Shown one piece after another: positions 35,782-44,195 of a DNA stretch of 64,000 bases. The DNA is taken from positions 248,001 through 312,000 of the forward strand of contig NZ_QOVM01000004.1 in assembly GCF_004104375.1 (NCBI RefSeq), written 5' to 3'. The DNA comes from Leeuwenhoekiella aequorea (GTDB lineage Bacteria > Bacteroidota > Bacteroidia > Flavobacteriales > Flavobacteriaceae). Both the position numbers and the translations under genes were made by a program. Within the stretch, counting starts at the first letter, position 1, and each line of letters opens with the position of its first letter. Under the pieces are notes generated by a model. The model worked only from the letters and a program-made list of their open reading frames with translations. It was not told where the DNA came from and did not search any database.

Positions 35782-36257
35782 GCACTTAGATCATTTGGCT
35801 TTTTGCCGAAACGTCGCGTGTCTTCTTTAGTAAGGATTTTAAAATCTTCGGTTCGTTCTAACGATGAGAGATTTGCATATAATTCTTCCGGAAGACTTAT
35901 AAGTTTACGCTCTTTTAAATCTATCCAAGCACCCATCATCTCACAACTAGCAAAATTTCTTCCTTTATAATCATAGAAATCATGCTGAAACTCAAAGTAC
36001 ATTCCATCTTCTGAGATTCCCTTTAATTGTAATGTGACACTTACCGGTTTACCGGCAAACACTTCTTTAAAGTAATACATATGCTCATAAAACACGACAG
36101 GGCCTATGTTATGTTTAGCCATTTCTTGCTGCCCAAAACCATTTTCCATTAAAAAAGCCATACGCGTGTGACTCATAAAATTAATGTATGCGCTATTTGC
36201 AAGATGTCTGTTTGCATCTATATCACTCCACCTAATTTCAAAATCTTTCTTGTACAT
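35778..36257 (-). CDS. Acyl-CoA thioesterase, hot-dog fold (4HBT)
   Basis: A 159-residue single hot-dog domain. IRWSDIDANRHLANSAYINF carries the catalytic Asp and the conserved helix-start His, as in 4-hydroxybenzoyl-CoA thioesterase relatives. The later strands (VTLQLKGISEDGMYFEFQHD, then CEMMGAWIDLKERK) fit the fold. It is likely a housekeeping acyl-CoA or acyl-ACP thioesterase; the substrate is unknown. The ATG at 36257 was chosen; three codons upstream is a TTG. Confidence 0.87.
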   Translation of the reverse strand: MYKKDFEIRWSDIDANRHLANSAYINFMSHTRMAFLMENGFGQQEMAKHNIGPVVFYEHMYYFKEVFAGKPVSVTLQLKGISEDGMYFEFQHDFYDYKGRNFASCEMMGAWIDLKERKLISLPEELYANLSSLERTEDFKILTKEDTRRFGKKPNDLSA

Positions 36258-36353
36258 AGTTATCAATTAAAACACAAAGATATTGAAATATCCTATGCGT
36301 GCATACTATTTTAAATTTACCTTAATAGCCATTACTGTAGAAACAAATCCCAC

Positions 36354-36361
36354 TATCTTTG
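36354..36361 (+). promoter_or_regulatory. Possible -7 element for the bestrophin gene
   Basis: TATCTTTG, a perfect TAnnTTTG match, 18 bases upstream of the ATG at 36380. Confidence 0.45.
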
Positions 36362-36379
36362 ACAACACAAAATTGAAAT

Positions 36380-37402
36380 ATGTTAATTAGAAGAAATATT
36401 AGCTGGAAGTTAATCCTGCGCTACACCTGGAAAGAACTCATTTTTTTTCTAATTTATTCCTTAACTATCTTTTTCGTTTATCACGATTTAGGATGGTATT
36501 TTATAGATATCCCTTTTGAGCCGTTAACAGTGATAGGTATTGCGGTCTCTTTTTATCTGGGTTTTAAAAACAGTCAGAGTTATGATCGTTTTTGGGAAGG
36601 TCGTAAAATATGGGGAATGATTGTTAACTGGAGTCGTACGTGGGGAGTGCGGGTATTAAGCTTAATAAGCATTGATGACCCTGTAGTTGAGCAAGAAATT
36701 AAGAGAGATTTATTTTACAGACATATAGCGTGGTTAAATGCATTACGTGTTCAATTAAGACAACCCCGAAGCTGGAGTCTTCAAGAAGGGCTTTTAATAG
36801 AACGTTTATTTGACCGTCACGCAGAACGTAATCAAGATAGCAGTGAAGCACATCAATATGTAGGTCACAGTGAATATGAAGAGACAAAAAACCGAGCAAA
36901 TCCTGCAACACATCTCATAAAAAATCAAGCTTTAATTATTCAGCGATTAAGAAAAGATCAAGTTATAGACGGCTTTCAGGAAATGCAATTACAAGAAGCA
37001 CTTGGTAAATTCTATGATTTTCAAGGAATGTGTGAGCGTATCAAAAACACGCCATTTCCCAGACAATATGGATATTTCTCAAAAGTATTTACATGGATTT
37101 TTGTACTGTTACTTCCGCTTGGGTTATTAAATATTTTTGAGAATCACGTTTCCGAAGATATAGAACCTGCAAGACAAATCTCGTTTCTCTTTCTTCAAAT
37201 GATTCCATTTACTGTATTAATTATGTGGATTTTTACTACTATGGAATATGTAGGAGACAACAGTGAAGACCCTTTTGAAGGTAAGGCAAATGATGTCCCT
37301 ATGACGGCTCTTTGCAGAACTATAGAAATCGACTTGAGAGATATGTTAAATGAAGAAGACTTACCCGAAACTATAAAACCTAAAGACGATATTTTATATT
37401 AA
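36380..37402 (+). CDS. Bestrophin-family (UPF0187) anion-channel protein
   Basis: A 340-residue membrane protein. The N-terminal block SYDRFWEGRKIWGMIVNWSR is the family hallmark, followed by a long soluble helical middle part and late membrane helices (about 225-290) containing PLGLLNIFENH and MEYVGDNSEDPFEGKANDVP, the Ca-clasp-like acidic segment of bestrophins. Bacterial members form pentameric ion channels, cation-selective in Klebsiella and chloride-selective in animals; selectivity here cannot be judged. Its stop overlaps the next ATG as TAATG, so the two genes are coupled. Confidence 0.92.
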   Translation: MLIRRNISWKLILRYTWKELIFFLIYSLTIFFVYHDLGWYFIDIPFEPLTVIGIAVSFYLGFKNSQSYDRFWEGRKIWGMIVNWSRTWGVRVLSLISIDDPVVEQEIKRDLFYRHIAWLNALRVQLRQPRSWSLQEGLLIERLFDRHAERNQDSSEAHQYVGHSEYEETKNRANPATHLIKNQALIIQRLRKDQVIDGFQEMQLQEALGKFYDFQGMCERIKNTPFPRQYGYFSKVFTWIFVLLLPLGLLNIFENHVSEDIEPARQISFLFLQMIPFTVLIMWIFTTMEYVGDNSEDPFEGKANDVPMTALCRTIEIDLRDMLNEEDLPETIKPKDDILY

Positions 37403-38382
37403 TGCCTTTAATTCCTTCTACATACAAACCTAAAGGTCCATTTAGGAATTCTCATTTCAACACCATTTTTGCAGCAAAATTTAGACGTGTATATGGTGTT
37501 AAACAAAAACGGGAGCGCCTTGTATTAAGTGACGAAGATTTTATAGATATAGATTGGAGTTTCCCCCAGAATACAAAGGGAAATTCAAAAATTGTTCTTC
37601 TTTTTCACGGTCTTGAGGGTACCGCAAAAAGAACGTATATGTTGGGAACTATTAAGCAATTACTAGACAACGGATATCTCTGTGCTGCAGTGAATTTACG
37701 AAGTTGCAGTGGTGAAATTAATAGCAAATTGAGATCGTATCATTCTGGAGCATCAGAAGATGTTGCAGAGATTATAAGTCATATAAACACTAAATATAAT
37801 GACTCTTCTTTATATCTATGCGGGTTTAGCTTAGGTGGCAATTTAATTTTAAAGTATCTAGGGGAAGAGAGAGAACGACCGTCAAATTTAGCCGCTGCCG
37901 TAGCCATTTCTACGCCGGTAGATTTATACGATTCTTTAGGGGCTTTAGAAAAACCTGGCAACTGGGTATATAGGTGGTCTTTCTTAAAAGATTTGAGAGC
38001 AAAATATAAAATGAAGCTATCCCATTATCCAGAGCATCTAACGTTAGATAATTACAAAAAAATAAGATCTCTTCGTTTGTTTGACGAGTATTACACGGCT
38101 CCTGCTCATGGCTTTACAGATGCACTAGATTACTATACTAAAAGCAGTAGCAGGCAGTTTCTTAAAAATATTAAATTACCCGTTTTGTTGCTTAATGCAA
38201 AAGACGACAGCTTTTTGAATGAAAAATGCTATCCTATAGATTTATCTGCAAATCACGAATATTTACATCTTGAGATGCCAGAACGCGGTGGTCACGTAGG
38301 CTTTATTTCGGGTAAAGGAATTACTTATAATGAAAAAAGAACAGTAGAATTTTTTAACGCACAGGCGCATCGTAATTCTTAA
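37402..38382 (+). CDS. YheT-like alpha/beta hydrolase
   Basis: A 326-residue serine hydrolase of the YheT/ABHD1-3 group. An N-terminal stretch PKGPFRNSHFNTIFAA typical of this group leads to the oxyanion region LFHGLEGTAKRTYM. The nucleophile is Ser143 in CGFSLGGN, the acid probably Asp268 (NAKDDSF) and the base His298 (RGGHVGF). Natural substrates are probably lipid esters; this is not established. No signal peptide. The start is coupled to the bestrophin stop. Confidence 0.9.
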   Translation: MPLIPSTYKPKGPFRNSHFNTIFAAKFRRVYGVKQKRERLVLSDEDFIDIDWSFPQNTKGNSKIVLLFHGLEGTAKRTYMLGTIKQLLDNGYLCAAVNLRSCSGEINSKLRSYHSGASEDVAEIISHINTKYNDSSLYLCGFSLGGNLILKYLGEERERPSNLAAAVAISTPVDLYDSLGALEKPGNWVYRWSFLKDLRAKYKMKLSHYPEHLTLDNYKKIRSLRLFDEYYTAPAHGFTDALDYYTKSSSRQFLKNIKLPVLLLNAKDDSFLNEKCYPIDLSANHEYLHLEMPERGGHVGFISGKGITYNEKRTVEFFNAQAHRNS

Positions 38383-38463
38383 CTTTACCACTATTAACGT
38401 CATACCGGTGTTGGTGTACTCTAAATTCTTGCGTATATTAGCCCTTACTTAAAATAAAACTTA

Positions 38464-38976
38464 ATGAAAACATTAAAATTCACATTTCTTTTAGCACTAT
38501 CACTTGTTTTAGTTAACTGCGGTGATAAAGAAAATAAGGAAGAAAAAGAGGAAGTAAAAATTGGTTCTAATACTTCTTCAACATCAAAAAAAGCAGATGA
38601 AAATGTAACAGAAGTAGTTCTTCTGGCTACAGATTTAATGCAATTTGATAAAAATGAAATACGCGTAGCAGCAGGTAAAAAAGTAAAATTGACCCTTCGT
38701 CACACCGGGAAGCAGCCAGTTGAAGTAATGGGACACAATTTTGTTTTATTAACTCAAGGAACGGAAATTCCTGCCTTTGGAGCTAAAGCCTCTGCAGCAA
38801 GAGATAACGACTATATCCCTGAAGATACAGATGCTGTAATTGTTCACACAAAAATGATAGGTGGCGGTCAATCAGACACTATAGAATTTGATGCTCCAGA
38901 ACCTGGAACTTATGATTTTATATGTAGCTTCCCCGGTCATTACAGTGTAATGAAAGGTAAATTTATTGTAGAATAA
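38464..38976 (+). CDS. Azurin lipoprotein
   Basis: A blue copper electron carrier anchored by a lipobox (SLVLVNC, Cys19). A Lys/Glu-rich linker (20-48) connects to the azurin fold (50-170). Type-1 copper ligands are all present: His91 (MGHNFVL), Cys154 (ICSFPGHYSVMKG), His159 and Met163. It could donate or accept electrons in the periplasm, for example to cytochrome c peroxidase or from a periplasmic dehydrogenase; the GMC dehydrogenase locus lies 3 kb away, but a link is speculative. It has its own terminator. Confidence 0.94.
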   Translation: MKTLKFTFLLALSLVLVNCGDKENKEEKEEVKIGSNTSSTSKKADENVTEVVLLATDLMQFDKNEIRVAAGKKVKLTLRHTGKQPVEVMGHNFVLLTQGTEIPAFGAKASAARDNDYIPEDTDAVIVHTKMIGGGQSDTIEFDAPEPGTYDFICSFPGHYSVMKGKFIVE

Positions 38977-38998
38977 GACAACATCTTATATTCTAATC

Positions 38999-39041
38999 AA
39001 AAGCCCAAAAGTTATTGAACTGAATAATTTTTGGGCTTTTT
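38999..39041 (+). terminator. Rho-independent terminator after azurin
   Basis: 12-base perfect arms (38999-39010 and 39029-39040), extended inward by a 5-bp helix with a 6-base loop, end in TTTTT. It lies 22 bases past the azurin stop and separates it from trehalase. Confidence 0.85.
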
Positions 39042-39056
39042 AGCTTTATAAAAATT

Positions 39057-40667
39057 ATGAAAACTTACTACTCCATCATACTCGTACTTGTAATGACCCT
39101 ATCTTTTACTTCCTGTAAAAAAGAATCTCAAACCCAAACTATAGATCAGGAATCTGATAGTTTTCCAAATAAAAATTTAGATCCTTTAGAACGTTTTGGT
39201 GAATTATTAGTTGCAGTACAAACGAATCGTGTTTTTCCTGACGGAAAAACCTTTGTAGATTGTGAACCTAAGTTTTCATCAGATACAATTTTAGCTCGAT
39301 ACAAAAAACTAAAAAATCAACCCGATTTTGATTTAAAAACCTTTGTGCTCGATAATTTTACACTTCCCGAAATAGCTACTTCGACATTCAAATCTGATAC
39401 TACTCTATCTACTTCTGAGCATATTAATGCATTATGGCCCTATTTAAAAAGAGATGCAGATGCCGTAGAAAATGGCTCGAGAATTTCTCTACCTAACGCT
39501 TACATAGTTCCTGGCGGTCGCTTTCAAGAGGTTTATTACTGGGATAGTTATTTTATTCTTCTAGGCTTAAAAGAGGCAGGCGAAATAGACCTAATAGAAA
39601 ATATATTAGACAATTTTGCTTATCAAATTGAAACTATTGGCTTTATACCTAACGGAAACAGAACTTACTATCTGGGTCGTTCACAACCTCCTTTTTTTGC
39701 TGAAATGGTAAATCTTTTAGCAGAAATAAAAGAAGAGCGTGAGGTGTATCTCAAGTATCATGATGCGCTTGAAAAAGAATATGAATTCTGGATGAAAGGC
39801 AGTGAAACCCTTGCTTCAGATGCTGCTATAGATCGGATAATTAAGATGCCAGATGGAAGCTTTTTGAATAGATATTACAGCAATACGACAACTCCACGAG
39901 CAGAAAGTTATCTAGAAGATGTCACTACTGCTGAAGAATCTGGACGTAATGCAGCAGAGGTATATTTAAATATTTCAGCAGCATGCGAGAGTGGGTGGGA
40001 TTTTAGCAGCAGATGGTTTGAAGATCCTAATGACATTGCTACTATTCAAACTACAGAGATTATCCCCGTAGATCTTAATGCGCTTCTTTATAACCTAGAA
40101 CAAACATTAGCAGAGGTACGCAAATATGCAAATGACCAGAAAGGATCGACAGCATTAGAACAGGCTGCATCACTCCGTAAAAAAGCTATAGACACGTATT
40201 TGTGGGACAAAAGGAAGGGTACATATGTAGATTATAATATGATGAAAAAGGAAGCTTCCCCTACCCTTTCACTCGCTATGGTTTATCCATTATATTTCAA
40301 ATTAGCTTCAGAAAAACAAGCAGAGTCAGTTTCTCAAGTTTTGGAAAATCAATTTTTAAAACCAGGCGGACTGGTAACAACACTTGAATTAAATAAACAA
40401 CAATGGGACAGTCCTAATGGCTGGCCACCTCACCAATGGCTCGCTGTACGCGGATTAGAATCTTATGGAAAAAATACATTAGCCGAAAAAATTACTTCTC
40501 GCTGGCTAAATCTTAATGATCAGGTTTATAAACGCACCGGCAAAATGCTTGAAAAATACAATGTGATTGACACCACATTAGTTGCCGGAGGAGGAGAATA
40601 TCCCACGCAAGATGGTTTTGGCTGGACAAATGGGGTTTATTTGGATCTTAAAAAGAATAAACGCTAG
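39057..40667 (+). CDS. treA: Trehalase, GH37, lipoprotein
   Basis: Hydrolyses alpha,alpha-trehalose to two glucoses. Exported and lipid-anchored (lipobox SFTSC, Cys20), so it acts in the periplasm. Signature 1 is PGGRFQEVYYWDSY (152-165) and signature 2 is QWDSPNGWPP (449-458). By comparison with the E. coli enzyme the catalytic acid is Asp315 (ESGWDFSSRW) and the base Glu514 (GGGEYPTQDGFGWTNG). At 536 residues it is full length. The sugar-oxidation locus that begins 80 bases away on the other strand may use the glucose or compete for the trehalose. A strong bidirectional terminator separates them. Confidence 0.95.
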   Translation: MKTYYSIILVLVMTLSFTSCKKESQTQTIDQESDSFPNKNLDPLERFGELLVAVQTNRVFPDGKTFVDCEPKFSSDTILARYKKLKNQPDFDLKTFVLDNFTLPEIATSTFKSDTTLSTSEHINALWPYLKRDADAVENGSRISLPNAYIVPGGRFQEVYYWDSYFILLGLKEAGEIDLIENILDNFAYQIETIGFIPNGNRTYYLGRSQPPFFAEMVNLLAEIKEEREVYLKYHDALEKEYEFWMKGSETLASDAAIDRIIKMPDGSFLNRYYSNTTTPRAESYLEDVTTAEESGRNAAEVYLNISAACESGWDFSSRWFEDPNDIATIQTTEIIPVDLNALLYNLEQTLAEVRKYANDQKGSTALEQAASLRKKAIDTYLWDKRKGTYVDYNMMKKEASPTLSLAMVYPLYFKLASEKQAESVSQVLENQFLKPGGLVTTLELNKQQWDSPNGWPPHQWLAVRGLESYGKNTLAEKITSRWLNLNDQVYKRTGKMLEKYNVIDTTLVAGGGEYPTQDGFGWTNGVYLDLKKNKR

Positions 40668-40689
40668 TTCTATCATTCTCCGGAATCAA

Positions 40690-40738
40690 AAAAAAACAGC
40701 GGGTGTTAACTTTTTGAGTTAACACCCGCTGTTTTTTT
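40690..40738. terminator. Bidirectional terminator between treA and the sugar-oxidation operon
   Basis: A perfect 21-base-pair inverted repeat (40690-40710 and 40718-40738) with a 7-base loop carries seven T at each 3' end on its own strand, so it can stop transcription from both convergent operons. Confidence 0.95.
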
Positions 40739-40749
40739 ACTATTAGTTG

Positions 40750-41676
40750 CTATATAAAATTATCACACGCGACGTAGGCATCTATAACTGCTTGTTCTCC
40801 TGCTATACCGGAAATCGAGTTACCATGCTCCATCCCCAAAATTCCATTGAAGCCTTTTTTGTGAATATGCCTGAATATATTTTTATAATTAATCTCACCT
40901 GTTGTTGGCTCTTTTCTACCGGGATTATCACCCATTTGAAAATAAGCGATCTCATCCCAACATGCGTCTATATTAGGTATTAAGTTACCTTCTTGTATTT
41001 GTTGATGATAAATATCAAAAAGTATTTTACACGAAGGACTATCAACTGCTTTGCAAATTTGATAAGCTTGTCCACTTTCTTTTAAAAATAATCCGGGATG
41101 GTTATAAAAATTAAGTGGTTCCAAAACCATTACTAGTCCCTCTGGCTCTAATAATGCAGAAGCTTGTTTAAGCGTTTCAATTACATGAGCCGTTTGATAG
41201 TTTATATTTTGAGTCATATCTATATAACCCGGTACAACTGTCATAAATTTTGCATTAACGCGTTTTGCCACACTTATAGAAGCTTTTATGTCTGAGAGAA
41301 ATTCATCCCGCAAATTTTGATTGCCGCTAGTAAGATTGGGAGTGGTCCAATAAATTTTATGTGCTACAAATACACCCATTTGCATATTACGTGAACGCAT
41401 TACCTCAGCAATCCTGTTTTGCTCTGAAACCTCTCGATTACGCATTTCATTATCCTCAAATGCTGTAAATCCCTGGTCGGCCATAAAATTTATTTGCGCA
41501 ATAGGGTCATTACCTGCACTATTTTTAAACATCCCTAAGTGCGGCGCATAATTTAAGTTGAAATGATGCTTGGGCATTGGATTTACAGTATTCTGTAATG
41601 CAAATAGCTCTGTACCACCCAGAGCTAAAAAGGAGCCACTAAGGGCTCCTTTTTGTATAAATAAACGTCTTTTCAT
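40750..41676 (-). CDS. TIM-barrel hydroxypyruvate-isomerase/epimerase-like protein with Tat-type signal
   Basis: A 308-residue xylose-isomerase-like TIM barrel. The N-terminus MKRRLFIQKGALSGSFLALG looks like a twin-arginine signal, so it is probably periplasmic. Metal/acid candidates typical of the family are the Glu in VLEPLN, the Asp and His in LFDIYHQQ and the Glu in LGMEHGNS. Related barrels isomerise hydroxypyruvate or epimerise keto-sugars. Here it is the last gene of an operon with a GMC dehydrogenase, so a 3-keto-sugar substrate is the favoured inference. Its start overlaps the previous stop as TAATG. Confidence 0.82.
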   Translation of the reverse strand: MKRRLFIQKGALSGSFLALGGTELFALQNTVNPMPKHHFNLNYAPHLGMFKNSAGNDPIAQINFMADQGFTAFEDNEMRNREVSEQNRIAEVMRSRNMQMGVFVAHKIYWTTPNLTSGNQNLRDEFLSDIKASISVAKRVNAKFMTVVPGYIDMTQNINYQTAHVIETLKQASALLEPEGLVMVLEPLNFYNHPGLFLKESGQAYQICKAVDSPSCKILFDIYHQQIQEGNLIPNIDACWDEIAYFQMGDNPGRKEPTTGEINYKNIFRHIHKKGFNGILGMEHGNSISGIAGEQAVIDAYVACDNFI

Positions 41677-42314
41677 TACAGTGACATTGCTTTTCCTGCG
41701 CCTGCTTCAGATTCTGGCATACAGCCTATATAAGCCCCTGGAATAGGATCGTACCACATTACATTCTCTCCTACCTCTTCGCTGTTTTTCCATCCCCAGA
41801 TTCCAAGATCTCTTACCGCACTTAGGTAAGCATACGATCCTGCGTGAGCATCAAAATCAGCTTTTGGAGCATCTGGATCCTGAGTTTCAGAAATACGTTT
41901 AACGTAAGCATCTCTGGTTTCGTTATCAGCCCCAAGATACTTTGCTACCGCTTTTTCAAAATCCTCATCATCTGCATCGATTAATTCTTTATCAAAATTC
42001 TCTTTAAAGCTTAATGCAAATGCATTTGCGCCAGATTTAAATTCTTCTTTTTGCTTGTCTCCCGCTACTTCGTTCATGTAGCTGTCAATAAACTGTGCAA
42101 GATTTAAATCTGAAGCACCCGGTGTATCTCCTTTAGGTAAAATAACATCAAGTATTTTAGTTAAAGCATATCCATTAGCCGCATTTAAATAAACAGGCTC
42201 CCAGTCGCTTTTAGGTTCGCTTTTACAACTTTGCAATAAGTTAAAAACGGCTGGAGCTACCATAACATAGCCGGCTCCCAGACCAATATTCTTTAAAACC
42301 TCTCTTCTTTTCAT
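41676..42314 (-). CDS. Gluconate 2-dehydrogenase subunit 3-family small subunit, Tat lipoprotein
   Basis: A 212-residue partner of a GMC dehydrogenase. The signal MKRREVLKNIGLGAGYVMVA has a twin-arginine motif and is followed by a lipobox (LLQSC, Cys30), so the protein should be Tat-exported and lipid-anchored. The mature part shows the family pattern LTKILDVILPKGDTPGASDL and FDAHAGSYAYLSAVRDLGIWGW. In known glucoside 3-dehydrogenases a subunit like this carries the signal for the catalytic subunit, which has none; the adjacent gene fits that. It lies 2 bases after the GMC gene. Confidence 0.88.
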   Translation of the reverse strand: MKRREVLKNIGLGAGYVMVAPAVFNLLQSCKSEPKSDWEPVYLNAANGYALTKILDVILPKGDTPGASDLNLAQFIDSYMNEVAGDKQKEEFKSGANAFALSFKENFDKELIDADDEDFEKAVAKYLGADNETRDAYVKRISETQDPDAPKADFDAHAGSYAYLSAVRDLGIWGWKNSEEVGENVMWYDPIPGAYIGCMPESEAGAGKAMSL

Positions 42315-42316
42315 AA

Positions 42317-44026
42317 TTATGCGAATTTTCCGTTTTTAAATTGCTCTGCTGCGTGTGCGGCTGCACGCGCAGTAAATGCCATATAAGTTAATGATGGATT
42401 TACACAACTAGCAGAAGTCATAAATGCACCGTCTGTAACATAAACATTAGGTACAGCATGTACTTGGTTGTTTCCATTAAGAACCGATGTTTTAGGATCT
42501 CTACCCATACGAGCAGTACCCATTTCATGAATTCCTAAACCTGGAGCTCCAGGATTGTCGTAAGGTTTTACATCTTTAAAGCCAGCATTGGTAAGCATTT
42601 CTACTGCCTGCTGCTTCATATCTTTACGCATCTCCCACTCGTTCTCTTTCCACTCTGCATCAAATGTGATCGTTGGGATTCCCCATTTATCAACCTTATC
42701 ATAATCTAAGGTCATTTTGTTTTCGTGGTATGGCAAACATTCACCAAAAGCTGTAATTCCTATTGTCCAGTCACCTGGTTCAGAAATTGCCTTCTTTAAA
42801 TCTTCTCCATATTTCATTTCAGCTACTGCTTCGGTCCAGTCACCTCGGCTTGCACCACCTTGATATCCATAACCTCTCTTAAAGTTAGGTTGATCGGTCT
42901 CACCACCTACATTTCTAAAACGAGGTATATATAATCCGTTTGCACGGCGGCCTTTATAATATTTATCGTGATAGCCATCAAATTTACCGGAAGCACCTAC
43001 CTGAAAATGGTGGTCCATTATATTGTGCCCTAACTCTCCACTATCATTTCCTAATCCATTAGGAAAACGATCTGATTTTGACTGCATCAAAATAGATGCA
43101 GAAGCAATCGCAGATGCACATAAAAAGATGACTTTAGCGTTAAAAGTCATTTCCTCCTTAGTTTCTGCATCAATAACTTTTACTCCAGTTGCTAATTTAG
43201 TAGTGTCATCATATATAACTTCTTTAACAATACTAAAAGGTCGCAAAGTCATATTGCCTGTCTTTTCTGCTGCTGGCAACGTAGATGAATTACTACTGAA
43301 GTAAGCACCAAATGGGCAACCGCGCATACATCTGTTTCGGTACTGGCACGCAGAACGCCCTTCAAATGTTTTATCTGTATAAGTAATATGTGCTGTACGA
43401 CCTATGGTTACCAGACGATCTTTGTAATTTTGAGCCATATTCTTCTTTAGGTGCTCTTCTACACAGTTAAGATCCATTGGTGGTCCAAAATTACCATCTG
43501 GCAACTGAGGAAGCCCTAAGTTCTCACCACTCACACCTATGTATTCTTCAACCTTGTCATACCAAGGAGCAATATCTTTGTAACGTACCGGCCAGTCTAC
43601 TGCTACGCCCTCTTTTTTATTTGCTTCAAAATCTATATCACTCAAACGATAACTTTGACGGCCCCACATAATAGAACGACCTCCTACGTGATATCCTCGC
43701 ATCCAGTCAAAACGCTTAGTTTCATTATAAGGATGCTCTAAATCGTTTACAAAAAAGTGACTATGCGCTTTGTTTGTAGTATAACCTGTACGCGCTTGCT
43801 TAAACTGTTTTGCCTCCTCTTCTTTTGTAGGTTGGCCTTTAAATTTAAAATCCCAAGGATCCATATTCATGGTAGGATAATCTTCAATATGCCTTACCAT
43901 ACGACCACGTTCAAGAACTAAAGTCTTTAGACCTTGTTCACTTAACTCTTTGGCGGCCCAGCCACCGCTAATTCCAGTACCTACCACAATGGCATCGTAC
44001 ATCTCTTCAGGTTTAATACTACTCAC
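42317..44026 (-). CDS. GMC-family FAD dehydrogenase, glucoside 3-dehydrogenase-like
   Basis: The 569-residue catalytic subunit. FAD is bound by GTGISGGWAAKEL (Gly16 onward); a cysteine-rich segment (CQYRNRCMRGCPFGAYF) and the GMC C-terminal block GIHEMGTARMG with SCVNPSLTYMAFTARAA complete the family picture. There is no signal peptide, so export probably depends on the adjacent Tat subunit. Known relatives oxidise C3 of glucose and glucosides; one was purified from the marine bacterium Cytophaga marinoflava. The start is set to GTG 44026, giving the usual short N-tail before YDAIVVG; ATG 44002 is an alternative, and a TTG at 44071 is less likely. Confidence 0.88.
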   Translation of the reverse strand: MSSIKPEEMYDAIVVGTGISGGWAAKELSEQGLKTLVLERGRMVRHIEDYPTMNMDPWDFKFKGQPTKEEEAKQFKQARTGYTTNKAHSHFFVNDLEHPYNETKRFDWMRGYHVGGRSIMWGRQSYRLSDIDFEANKKEGVAVDWPVRYKDIAPWYDKVEEYIGVSGENLGLPQLPDGNFGPPMDLNCVEEHLKKNMAQNYKDRLVTIGRTAHITYTDKTFEGRSACQYRNRCMRGCPFGAYFSSNSSTLPAAEKTGNMTLRPFSIVKEVIYDDTTKLATGVKVIDAETKEEMTFNAKVIFLCASAIASASILMQSKSDRFPNGLGNDSGELGHNIMDHHFQVGASGKFDGYHDKYYKGRRANGLYIPRFRNVGGETDQPNFKRGYGYQGGASRGDWTEAVAEMKYGEDLKKAISEPGDWTIGITAFGECLPYHENKMTLDYDKVDKWGIPTITFDAEWKENEWEMRKDMKQQAVEMLTNAGFKDVKPYDNPGAPGLGIHEMGTARMGRDPKTSVLNGNNQVHAVPNVYVTDGAFMTSASCVNPSLTYMAFTARAAAHAAEQFKNGKFA

Positions 44027-44068
44027 GTTTTTTCTAGTTTTTTGATAATATATTCTAGCCAATACTAT

Positions 44069-44076
44069 CAAATATA
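44069..44076 (-). promoter_or_regulatory. Possible -7 element for the GMC operon
   Basis: TATATTTG on the minus strand, 43 bases upstream of the GTG at 44026. The -33 TTTG lies somewhat too far (28-base spacer). Confidence 0.4.
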
Positions 44077-44131
44077 TAAATTTTAAGTTATTTTTTAGTT
44101 AAACCAAAAAAAGTATAATTTAGAGATCTTA

Positions 44132-44153
44132 TATGTTTTAAGTGTAAAACATA
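44132..44153. promoter_or_regulatory. Operator-like inverted repeat between the divergent sugar operons
   Basis: TATGTTTTA-AGTG-TAAAACATA, perfect 9-base arms with a 4-base spacer, sits midway in the 169-base gap between the GMC operon (minus) and the TIM-barrel/MFS operon (plus). It is just upstream of a possible plus-strand promoter (TTG at 44159, 19 bases, TAATTTG at 44181). No regulator gene is in the locus. Confidence 0.5.
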
Positions 44154-44195
44154 CGTTATTGCACTTAACTAGAAACAACCTAATTTGCTTAGCCA

